In this document: piece by piece, positions 1-5,583 of the stretch
Layout: each line of letters opens with the position of its first letter
How positions within the stretch are numbered: the first letter of the stretch is position 1
Source of the DNA: JBOHRE01 sp050732635
GTDB lineage: Bacteria > Gemmatimonadota > Gemmatimonadetes > Longimicrobiales > RSA9
NCBI GenBank assembly: GCA_050732635.1
Contig: JBOHRE010000137.1
Location: 1-6,782, forward strand
Reading direction: 5' to 3'
DNA: 6,782 nucleotides
Translations under genes and position numbers: made by a program
The notes under the pieces: generated by a model
What the model was told of the DNA's origin: nothing
Seen by the model: only the letters and a program-made list of their open reading frames with translations
Database searches by the model: none

Positions 1-1158
1 GCGCTCGACCGTGCGCTCGAGGCCGCCGGCGCCGGACCGGTCACGCTGCGCCTGGCGCCGGGGCAGTACTACCTCGAGCCGGCGCCGTACACGGACCCGA
101 GCTGCGGCAACTGCGAGGACCCGGCCGAGACGGTGCCCGCCACACTCGGCCTGCGCGTGAGCGGCACCGGCATCCGCGTCGCCGGCGCGCACAGGGACAG
201 CGTGATCATCCACACGCGCGCCGGTTACGGCATCCTGTTCGAGGACTGCGACGACTGCGCCCTCGAGCGCGCCACGGTGACCGGCGGCGTGCGCGACGCC
301 GACGGCCGTGCGACAGACGCCGGCGTCGTGGTGCGCCGCTCGACGCTCGCGCTCAGCGACTGCGCGGTGCGCGACAACATCGGCGACTCGGCCACCGTGG
401 CCGGCGTGGTCGTGGGCATTGCGGGCATCGCCGTGCGCGAGGCCGGGCAGCTCAGCGTCTCGCGCTGCCAGATCGTTCGCAACTCATGGGACGGCATTGC
501 GCTGTATCGCGGCGCGCGCGCGACCATCCGCGACAACCTCATCGACGGCGTGGACAAGGCGTCCGGCGCGCTCGTGGGCGGCGGCCGCGGCGTCGGCATT
601 GGCATGACCTGGGACGCGCGCGCCGTCGTCGAGCGCAACCTGGTGCGCCGCTACTGGAAGGGCATCGGCGCGTTCGTCGAGGTCGATGCCACGATCCGCG
701 AGAACATCGTGGAGGACATCCTGACCTGGGGCATCACGCTCTGGGGCCCGGATGGCGGCACGCCGGCCGCGCGCATCGAGCGCAACATCGTGTTCCTGAC
801 CGGCGCCTGCGGCGTGATGCTCGCGCGGCCCACGGGCGGCGAGCACCAGCCCGGCACGCTGATCGACAACGTCATCATGCGCACCGGCCAGAACGAACGC
901 TACGACTCCGGCGAGCCCTACTGCTGGCAGCGGCCGATCGCGCGCCACGAGGTGCCCGCCGGCTTCGGCGAGCGGGACAACCTGCTGCACGACAACCGCC
1001 AGCCAGCGGATGCCGGCGGCGGCGCCCCCGCCCCCGAGCCGGAGCTCTCGCGCGCCGAGTTGCTCGCGCGCGCCGGCGCGCTGCTAGACCTGCTCGCCTC
1101 CCGCGAGCCGACCGCCCGAGCCCTGCTGTTCGACACGCTGCCGCGAAGCACGCGCTGA
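1..1158 (+). CDS. Right-handed parallel beta-helix repeat protein, 5' partial
   Basis: The reading frame is open from the first base, so the N-terminus lies outside the window; 385 residues are visible. A GTG at 133 is a possible internal start, but in-frame sequence before it (LAPGQYYLEP, then a CGNC pair at visible residues 35-38) reads as real protein, so I take the gene as partial. The body is made of short beta-coil repeats with asparagines at equivalent turns (N126, N161, N179, N213, N235, N262, N290; typical motif IRDNLI/VERNLV/IRENIV), spaced about 22-35 residues. This is the pattern of pectate-lyase/NosD-like beta-helices (Beta_helix, PF13229 type). Cysteine pairs CGNC and CDDC (83-86) suggest an exported, disulfide-bonded protein. 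After the helix come an Ala/Pro linker (about 340-348) and a short Leu/Ala-rich, probably helical tail. Polysaccharide binding or cleavage is possible, but no catalytic residues can be assigned. The fold is fairly certain, the function unknown. Confidence 0.85.
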   Translation, partial: ALDRALEAAGAGPVTLRLAPGQYYLEPAPYTDPSCGNCEDPAETVPATLGLRVSGTGIRVAGAHRDSVIIHTRAGYGILFEDCDDCALERATVTGGVRDADGRATDAGVVVRRSTLALSDCAVRDNIGDSATVAGVVVGIAGIAVREAGQLSVSRCQIVRNSWDGIALYRGARATIRDNLIDGVDKASGALVGGGRGVGIGMTWDARAVVERNLVRRYWKGIGAFVEVDATIRENIVEDILTWGITLWGPDGGTPAARIERNIVFLTGACGVMLARPTGGEHQPGTLIDNVIMRTGQNERYDSGEPYCWQRPIARHEVPAGFGERDNLLHDNRQPADAGGGAPAPEPELSRAELLARAGALLDLLASREPTARALLFDTLPRSTR

Positions 1159-1163
1159 GCCGC

Positions 1164-1193
1164 ACCATCAACCATCAACCATCAACCATCAAC
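1164..1193 (+). repeat. Tandem heptamer repeat (ACCATCA)x4
   Basis: Four perfect head-to-tail copies of ACCATCA occupy 1164-1191, followed by AC. The array starts five bases after the TGA of the beta-helix gene and lies in the 93-bp gap before the ABC transporter. Its composition is clearly less GC-rich than the surroundings. It could be a slippage-prone simple repeat or a gene-end-associated element. It has no spacers and is not a CRISPR. The rest of the gap holds no convincing promoter. Confidence 0.9.
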
Positions 1194-1251
1194 GGCCCCG
1201 GGACGCAGCCCGACGACGAACCGGCATCACGCGGCCGGGTAGCACCCCGCC

Positions 1252-3090
1252 ATGCCACCCAGACACCACCGCCGTCTGAGCCCCGACGAGATCCCGCCGC
1301 TGCGCGAGCGGCTGCGCGGGCTGCGTCGCCTGCCGCCGTTCCTGAAGCTGGTCTGGGCGACGAAGCCGGGCTACGCCGCAGGCATCATCGCGCTGCGCGT
1401 CGCGCAGGCGTTCGGCCCGGTCGCGCTGCTCTGGGTCGCGAAGCTGATCATCGACGAGGTCGTCGCCAGTATCGGCGCGGCCGCGCCCGACTGGCGGCGC
1501 CTGGCGACGCTGCTCGTGCTGGAGCTGGCGATCGCGCTCGCGCTCGATGCCATGCAGCGCGCGTCGGCACTGCTCGAGAGCCTGCTCGGCGACCTGTTCA
1601 GCAACCGCATGTCCGTGCGGCTGATGGAGCACGCCGCGACGCTCGACCTCGAGTACTTCGAGGACCCGGAGTTCTACGACCACCTCGAGCGGGCGCGTCG
1701 GCAGACCGTCGGCCGGCTCGCGCTGATCTCGCTGCTGCTGTCGATGGGCCAGAGCCTGCTGACGCTCGCCTCGCTCATGGCCGCGCTGATCGCGTTCAGC
1801 CCCTGGCTGCTCGCGCTGCTGGTGATCGCGGTGCTGCCCAGCTTCCTCGGCGAGACGCACTACGCCGGGCTGTCCTACTCGCTGCTCTACCAGTGGACGC
1901 CGGAGCGCCGGCAGCTCGACTACCTGCGCTACGTCGCCTCCAGCGACGCGACCGCGAAAGAGATCAAGCTGTTCGGCCTGTCGCCGCACTTCATCCGGCG
2001 CTATGCGACGCTGGCCGACGACTACTTCCTGGCCAACCGCGGCCTGGCGCTACGTCGCGCCGGCGTCGGCGCGCTGCTGGTCGCGATCAGCACACTCGTC
2101 TATTACGGCGCGTACGGCTACATCGTCTGGCAGACCGTGGCCGGCATGATCTCGATCGGCACGCTGACCTTCCTGGCCGGCTCGTTCCAGCGCAGCCGCG
2201 ACCTGATCTCGCGCATCCTGCTGGGCTCCGCCGACGTCTTCGAGCAGAGCCTGTTCATCGGCGACCTGTTCCGCTTCCTCGAGATGCAGCCTCGCGTGGC
2301 GTCATTGCCGGGCGCGAGGCCGGTGCCGCAGCCGATCCGCGAGGGCTTCCGCTTCGAGGGCGTCGGCTTCCGCTACCCCGGCTCCGAGCGCTGGGTGCTG
2401 CGCGACGTCAGCCTCGAGCTGCGCGCCGGCGAGCGGCTCGCACTCGTCGGCGAGAACGGCGCCGGCAAGACCACACTGGTCAAGCTGCTGGCGCGGCTCT
2501 ACGACCCGAGCGAGGGTCGCATCCTGCTGGACGGCATCGACCTGCGCGACTACGACACCGACTCGCTGCGCTGCGCGATCGGCGTGATCTTCCAGGACTT
2601 CGTGCGCTACGACATGATCGCGCGCGAGAACATCGCAGTCGGCCGCATCGACGCGCTGGACGAGGCGGCCGTGATCGAGCAGGCCGCGCGCAAGAGCCTG
2701 GCGAGCGACGTCGTCGCCCGCCTCGAGCACGGCTACGACCACATGCTCGGCCGCCGCTTCGATGGCGGCGCCAACCTGTCCGGCGGCGAGTGGCAGAAGA
2801 TCGCGCTCGCGCGTGCCTACATGCGCGAGGCGCAGGTCCTGATCCTCGACGAGCCGACCGCCGCGCTCGACGCGCGCGCCGAGTACCACGTCTTCCAGCG
2901 CTTCAGCGAGCTGACCGCCGGCCGCATGGCCATCCTGATCAGCCACCGCTTCAGCACCGTGCGCATGGCCGACCGCATTGTCGTGCTCGAGGACGGCCGC
3001 GTCACCGAGCAGGGCGCACACGAGGAGCTCGTGCTCAAGGGCGGGACCTACGCCGAGCTGTTCTCGCTGCAGGCCGCGGGCTACCGCTAG
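1252..3090 (+). CDS. ABC exporter half-transporter (fused membrane and ATPase domains)
   Basis: A complete 612-residue protein of the MsbA/multidrug-exporter architecture, expected to act as a dimer in the inner membrane and export a lipid, peptide or drug-like substrate by ATP hydrolysis. The N-terminal half has about six hydrophobic segments (roughly 41-67, 83-102, 158-180, 182-199, 270-290, 294-316), with a YFEDPEFYD motif at 135-143 and EIKLFGL at 237-243 in cytoplasmic loops. The C-terminal ATPase is intact: Walker A GENGAGKTT 400-408, Q-loop Q448, signature LSGGE 509-513, Walker B VLILDE 529-534, D-loop with D540 and H-loop H565. The ATG at 1252 is chosen because an in-frame TAG lies three codons upstream (1240-1242); no Shine-Dalgarno is evident. 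It follows the beta-helix gene by 93 bp and may be co-transcribed. No second half-transporter is visible, so a homodimer is the simplest reading. The substrate cannot be told from sequence. Confidence 0.95.
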   Translation: MPPRHHRRLSPDEIPPLRERLRGLRRLPPFLKLVWATKPGYAAGIIALRVAQAFGPVALLWVAKLIIDEVVASIGAAAPDWRRLATLLVLELAIALALDAMQRASALLESLLGDLFSNRMSVRLMEHAATLDLEYFEDPEFYDHLERARRQTVGRLALISLLLSMGQSLLTLASLMAALIAFSPWLLALLVIAVLPSFLGETHYAGLSYSLLYQWTPERRQLDYLRYVASSDATAKEIKLFGLSPHFIRRYATLADDYFLANRGLALRRAGVGALLVAISTLVYYGAYGYIVWQTVAGMISIGTLTFLAGSFQRSRDLISRILLGSADVFEQSLFIGDLFRFLEMQPRVASLPGARPVPQPIREGFRFEGVGFRYPGSERWVLRDVSLELRAGERLALVGENGAGKTTLVKLLARLYDPSEGRILLDGIDLRDYDTDSLRCAIGVIFQDFVRYDMIARENIAVGRIDALDEAAVIEQAARKSLASDVVARLEHGYDHMLGRRFDGGANLSGGEWQKIALARAYMREAQVLILDEPTAALDARAEYHVFQRFSELTAGRMAILISHRFSTVRMADRIVVLEDGRVTEQGAHEELVLKGGTYAELFSLQAAGYR

Positions 3091-3100
3091 CGCCAGTACA

Positions 3101-3129
3101 TCACCGCAGAGGACGCAGAGGACGCAGAG
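3101..3129 (+). repeat. Gene-end nonamer repeat, copy 1
   Basis: TC followed by three 9-bp units: ACCGCAGAG, GACGCAGAG, GACGCAGAG. It starts ten bases after the ABC transporter stop and reads in the sense direction of that gene. It is an inverted partner of copy 3 (26 of 29 positions match). Confidence 0.88.
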
Positions 3130-3134
3130 GCATC

Positions 3135-3177
3135 GCCGGCAAACCCGAAACTCCCCGGCCAATCAACATCATTTTTT
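3135..3177 (+). terminator. Possible weak terminator after the ABC transporter
   Basis: A 5-bp GC stem (GCCGG at 3135-3139 with CCGGC at 3155-3159, 15-nt loop) is followed 12 bases later by T6 at 3172-3177, which continues as GTTTTCTTCT. The stem is short and the T-run is not directly adjacent, so this is only a candidate. The T-rich stretch is the clearest AT-rich stretch in the window and lies between converging genes. Confidence 0.3.
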
Positions 3178-3185
3178 GTTTTCTT

Positions 3186-3214
3186 CTCAGCGCTCTCCGC
3201 GTGCTCCGCGGTGA
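3186..3214 (-). repeat. Gene-end nonamer repeat, copy 2, with A-rich tail
   Basis: Read on the - strand it is TC plus ACCGCGGAG, CACGCGGAG, AGCGCTGAG, followed directly by an A-rich stretch (AAGAAAACAAAAAATG, ending near 3170). It lies 15 bp beyond copy 3, downstream of the lipoprotein gene in the same orientation. Confidence 0.85.
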
Positions 3215-3229
3215 ACCGCGTTTGTCGTG

Positions 3230-3258
3230 CTCTGCGTCCTCCGCGTTCTCCGCGGTGA
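3230..3258 (-). repeat. Gene-end nonamer repeat, copy 3
   Basis: On the - strand it is TC plus ACCGCGGAG, AACGCGGAG, GACGCAGAG. It begins five bases after the lipoprotein stop codon, in the sense direction of that gene. With copy 1 it forms an inverted repeat of 29-bp arms separated by 100 bases. Confidence 0.88.
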
Positions 3259-3263
3259 CACGT

Positions 3264-3686
3264 TCAGTCGATCTCGCCGACGATCCAGAAGTCGCCTGGA
3301 CAGCTCAGCTGCGCCAACTCGCGATCCTCCGGTGCCAGCGCAAAGGTGTGCAGCGTCGGCACGTGACCTCCGCCGAAGCGGAACGATCCGCCGAGCCGTC
3401 CGATTTCGCGGCCGTCGGCAGCACGCACCCGCAGCTCGAGTCCACTCTGCTGCAGTGTGGCGCCGTAGGGCCAGACGACGGTGGAGCCTTCAGCCGAGTC
3501 CAGGCGGATGCAGCCGGCCTGGTCGAGAATCACCCTGCCCTGGAAGAGTGCCTCCATGTGCGCGCTCGGCGGTGCACTCAGGGCGAGGAAGAGAACGTCG
3601 TCGGGGCTGGCGATTCCGGTCGGCGAGCTGCAGCCAGCCAGGGCCAGAACGACGAGCGCGCAGCTCCGCGTCCGGGAAAGGTCCAT
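3264..3686 (-). CDS. Small secreted lipoprotein of unknown function
   Basis: The 140-residue protein has a type II signal peptide: basic n-region (R5, R7), hydrophobic core and a lipobox LAGC at 16-19, so Cys19 should be lipidated, leaving about 122 residues outside the cytoplasmic membrane. The mature part looks like a small all-beta domain. Recognisable blocks are GCIRL (58-62), VVWPYG (70-75), a run of short strands ending in GGG (105-107) and CPGDFWIVGEI (129-139). Cys59 and Cys129 could form a disulfide. I recall similar GC-LRL / vvWP-G / LGGG proteins among uncharacterised bacterial lipoproteins, but cannot name a family with certainty. The ATG at 3686 gives a complete signal peptide; only a weak GAG lies upstream. 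It lies 83 bp after the cyclase stop on the same strand, probably as its own unit since a hairpin sits between them. No function is inferred. Confidence 0.85.
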   Translation of the reverse strand: MDLSRTRSCALVVLALAGCSSPTGIASPDDVLFLALSAPPSAHMEALFQGRVILDQAGCIRLDSAEGSTVVWPYGATLQQSGLELRVRAADGREIGRLGGSFRFGGGHVPTLHTFALAPEDRELAQLSCPGDFWIVGEID

Positions 3687-3744
3687 GATGCGCTCGACAT
3701 GCAGGAGTCGTGGTAGCTGGTCCCCTTCGAATGAGGAACGCGCG

Positions 3745-3759
3745 ACACCGCGCCGGTGT
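3745..3759 (-). terminator. Hairpin just after the cyclase stop
   Basis: ACACCG and CGGTGT form a perfect 6-bp stem with a 3-base loop, starting ten bases after the cyclase stop codon. No U-run follows on the - strand, so it is at best a non-canonical terminator or a 3'-end stabilising structure between the cyclase and lipoprotein genes. Confidence 0.35.
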
Positions 3760-3769
3760 GACCGCCCTG

Positions 3770-5428
3770 TTACTCCGCGCCCTCGGCGCTCTCCGCGGTG
3801 AACTCCTCTGGCGAACTCGTGGTACCGATCACGTAGCAGCGGATCGGCTCGGCCACGTTGCGGAGCCGCCGATCACCGACGAGCTCGGGCTCGAAGCGCA
3901 GACGGACAGCCGGCGCCTCAGCCACTGCGGCGCTGAGGAGGATCTCCGTCGGCGCGGCCTGCTGGTTCAGGCGTGCGGCGATATTGACGACGTCGCCGAA
4001 GATGTCGCCGGCGTGGTCGCGCGCGACGAGTCCGGCATGAATGCCGGTGCGGAGTCGCGGCTCCGGCAGCTCGCTCGCCGCGGAAGCGTTGCGGAGCGAC
4101 GTCGCCAGCTCCTCGGCCGCGGCGATCGCGTGCGCCTCGTCGCCGAATTCGAGGAGCACCGCATCACCGATGGTCTTCACCAACGATCCACCGTGCCGCG
4201 GCGTCACGGTCCGCGCGGTGCGGTGCAGCAACGCCAGCGTCGTGAGCGCGCTCTGCTCGTCTTCCTGCGCCAGCCGCGTGTAGCCGACCAGATCGCAGAA
4301 GACGACGACGCGGCGGTCGCGACGCCCCTCCGCCAACGCACTCGAAGGCAGCAGTCGCAGCACGAGCGAGTCGATCCTGCGCTCGACGCGGCGTCGTGCG
4401 GGACCAACCGCGACCGCGACGGCGGCGGCCGCGATCCACACGCTGCGGCTCTCGCCGATTCCCAGCCAGCGCAGCGCGAGCGCGGAGACGGCGCCCTCGA
4501 TCGCGAAGAATGCGAACAGCAGCAGCGCGCCGACACCGCCGAAGATCGTCGTTTTGCGGATCGCCAGCGCCGGATCGACGGCGCCGTCGTAGAAGATCGC
4601 CATGGTGAGGAGCAGCGCGACCAGCAGGACGAGCACCAGGTAGGCGTTCGCGAAGCCGAGCGTCACCGCGGGCACGTTGCGCCAGCCGCCGATGCCGAGG
4701 TACAGCACGACCAGCGTCAGGTAGCCGAGCAGGTAGCAGACCGAGGCCTGCACCATCCAGAGCACGCGGCTGCGCTGGCGCTGGTCGGCCCGCGCCAGAT
4801 TCAGCCGAAAGAAGCGCACGCTCAGCAGCATCGCCGAGATGTTCCAGAACGTGATCAGCAGCCCGAGGACCAGCGCTACCGGCGGGACCAGCGGTGCTGC
4901 CTCCGTAATCCAGGCGAGCAAGCCGATGGCCGTGCCTGCGCCCCACACGAGACGCGGTCGCAGCGCGGCGCGCTCGATCGATTCGACCGGGCTCCAGCGG
5001 CGTCGCGGCAGGTCGGCCTGCGTCAGCCGCTGCGGGAAGGACGCACCGAAACGGAGGAACGCGGCCGTGAAGACCGGCCAGTAGACCGCGAAGTACAGCT
5101 CGTAGGTGAAGTCGTAGATGAACCACGGGATCTCGTCGAGCACCGCCAGCCCGACGAGCAGCGCCGCGGGCGCCAGACCCGGATGCCGGCGCATCCCCCA
5201 GAGCAGGGCGCCGCCGATCACGGCGAGCAGCAGCGTGGCCAGCGTGTCCAGCCCCGCCGGTAGAAACGCCCAGCCGCCGAGCCGCTGGAACGTGTCGAGT
5301 CCGCCGAACACCAGGCGGTCCGGCGTGGGCGGACGCTCGCGGATCAGGTCGTGGATGTCGTCGCCCAGACCGAGCACGATCATCACGGCCACGACGACCT
5401 GCAACGCTCGGCGGGTGGAGCCGGCCAT
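3770..5428 (-). CDS. Membrane-bound class III adenylate cyclase
   Basis: A 552-residue protein predicted to make cAMP from ATP at the inner membrane. Residues 1-345 carry about eight to ten hydrophobic segments. The pattern, including RFGASFP (126-132) and a DPALAIRKTTIF stretch before the last two segments, resembles the multi-pass module that precedes some sensor histidine kinases. The cytoplasmic cyclase domain spans about 372-540 and has every canonical residue: metal-binding D379 (FCDLVGYT) and D422 (TIGDAV), adenine-selecting K418 and D475 (DIFGD), and transition-state N482 and R486 (VNIAAR). The K/D pair argues for ATP over GTP. The ATG at 5428 is the first possible start because an in-frame TGA lies two codons upstream (5435-5437); no close Shine-Dalgarno is seen. 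The last residues (FTAESAEGAE) are encoded by a copy of the intergenic repeat. What the membrane part senses is unknown. Confidence 0.93.
   Translation of the reverse strand: MAGSTRRALQVVVAVMIVLGLGDDIHDLIRERPPTPDRLVFGGLDTFQRLGGWAFLPAGLDTLATLLLAVIGGALLWGMRRHPGLAPAALLVGLAVLDEIPWFIYDFTYELYFAVYWPVFTAAFLRFGASFPQRLTQADLPRRRWSPVESIERAALRPRLVWGAGTAIGLLAWITEAAPLVPPVALVLGLLITFWNISAMLLSVRFFRLNLARADQRQRSRVLWMVQASVCYLLGYLTLVVLYLGIGGWRNVPAVTLGFANAYLVLVLLVALLLTMAIFYDGAVDPALAIRKTTIFGGVGALLLFAFFAIEGAVSALALRWLGIGESRSVWIAAAAVAVAVGPARRRVERRIDSLVLRLLPSSALAEGRRDRRVVVFCDLVGYTRLAQEDEQSALTTLALLHRTARTVTPRHGGSLVKTIGDAVLLEFGDEAHAIAAAEELATSLRNASAASELPEPRLRTGIHAGLVARDHAGDIFGDVVNIAARLNQQAAPTEILLSAAVAEAPAVRLRFEPELVGDRRLRNVAEPIRCYVIGTTSSPEEFTAESAEGAE
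3773..3801 (-). repeat. Gene-end nonamer repeat, copy 4, inside the cyclase 3' end
   Basis: On the - strand it is TC plus ACCGCGGAG, AGCGCCGAG, GGCGCGGAG, followed directly by the TAA of the cyclase. It is translated as T-A-E-S-A-E-G-A-E, with the preceding F codon sharing the TC. Because the unit is nine bases long and lacks stops in this frame, it can extend an open reading frame without disrupting it. Confidence 0.85.
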
Positions 5429-5443
5429 GGGCGTTCAGGAAGG

Positions 5444-5458
5444 TGGAAGGTCCTTCCA
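5444..5458. promoter_or_regulatory. 15-bp palindrome upstream of the cyclase, possible operator
   Basis: TGGAAGGTCCTTCCA is a perfect inverted repeat around a central base, ending 16 bases before the cyclase ATG. It begins where the candidate -10 ends, so it would cover the transcription start, a usual place for a repressor operator. A GGAAGGA inside it resembles a Shine-Dalgarno sequence but is too far from the ATG to serve it in the usual way. Confidence 0.45.
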
Positions 5459-5487
5459 TATTGAGCCCGGTCAACCGTGCGTCAACC
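5458..5487 (-). promoter_or_regulatory. Candidate cyclase promoter with 7-4-7 direct repeat
   Basis: On the - strand GGTTGAC occurs twice (5487-5481 and 5476-5470) separated by GCAC, an 11-bp period, about one helical turn. The first copy holds a TTGACG that could be a -35, followed after 16 bases by CAATAT (5463-5458) as a poor -10. The 7-4-7 geometry is that of PhoB/OmpR-type response-regulator boxes, although the sequence is not the E. coli pho box. Promoter strength and the regulator are inferred only. Confidence 0.35.
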
Positions 5488-5552
5488 TTGCTCGATGGCA
5501 GCGCAGCGGGGCTGGCGGTGCTGAGCTGCCAGTCGACGACCGGCGCGCCGAG

Positions 5553-5574
5553 CCGATCGGCGCGTCGCGATCGG
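5553..5574. terminator. GC-rich hairpin after the permease stop
   Basis: CCGATCG (5553-5559) and CGATCGG (5568-5574) form a perfect 7-bp stem with an 8-base loop, starting about nine bases after the permease stop codon on the - strand. The 10-bp palindrome CGGCGCGCCG (5541-5550) follows. No U-run is present, so termination is only a suggestion. A weaker imperfect stem lies at 5512-5532. Confidence 0.3.
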
Positions 5575-5583
5575 TGCCGCCGT

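Noticed and set aside
2302..3162. - strand open frame opposite the ABC ATPase domain, beginning within the repeat region
   Set aside because: It is antisense to the conserved ATPase motifs; its Cys/Leu/Val-rich start is just the reverse translation of repeat copy 1.
3101..3258. Clustered repeats as a CRISPR array
   Set aside because: The copies are in opposing orientations, made of internal 9-bp units, with unequal spacing and no cas gene.
3091..3263. Insertion sequence remnant
   Set aside because: No transposase fragment, no target duplication and no end pair other than the nonamer repeats.
486..3716. Very long + strand open frame of over 1000 codons
   Set aside because: It overlaps the beta-helix and ABC genes in another frame, is extremely Arg/Ala/Pro-rich and has no recognisable domain; it is a by-product of high GC content.
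3710..5263. Long + strand open frame opposite the cyclase
   Set aside because: It is antisense to a gene with intact catalytic motifs, and its product is low-complexity Arg/Gln/Asp-rich sequence.
4164..5474. Alternative - strand frame starting upstream of the cyclase
   Set aside because: It overlaps the cyclase in another frame and is Arg/Ala/Gly-rich without domains. The ATG at 5459, although followed by GGAAGGA, is out of frame with the cyclase.
5541..5561. CGGCGCGCCG and GCCGATCGGC as operators
   Set aside because: Short GC palindromes are expected by chance at this base composition and they lie just after a gene end rather than near a start.
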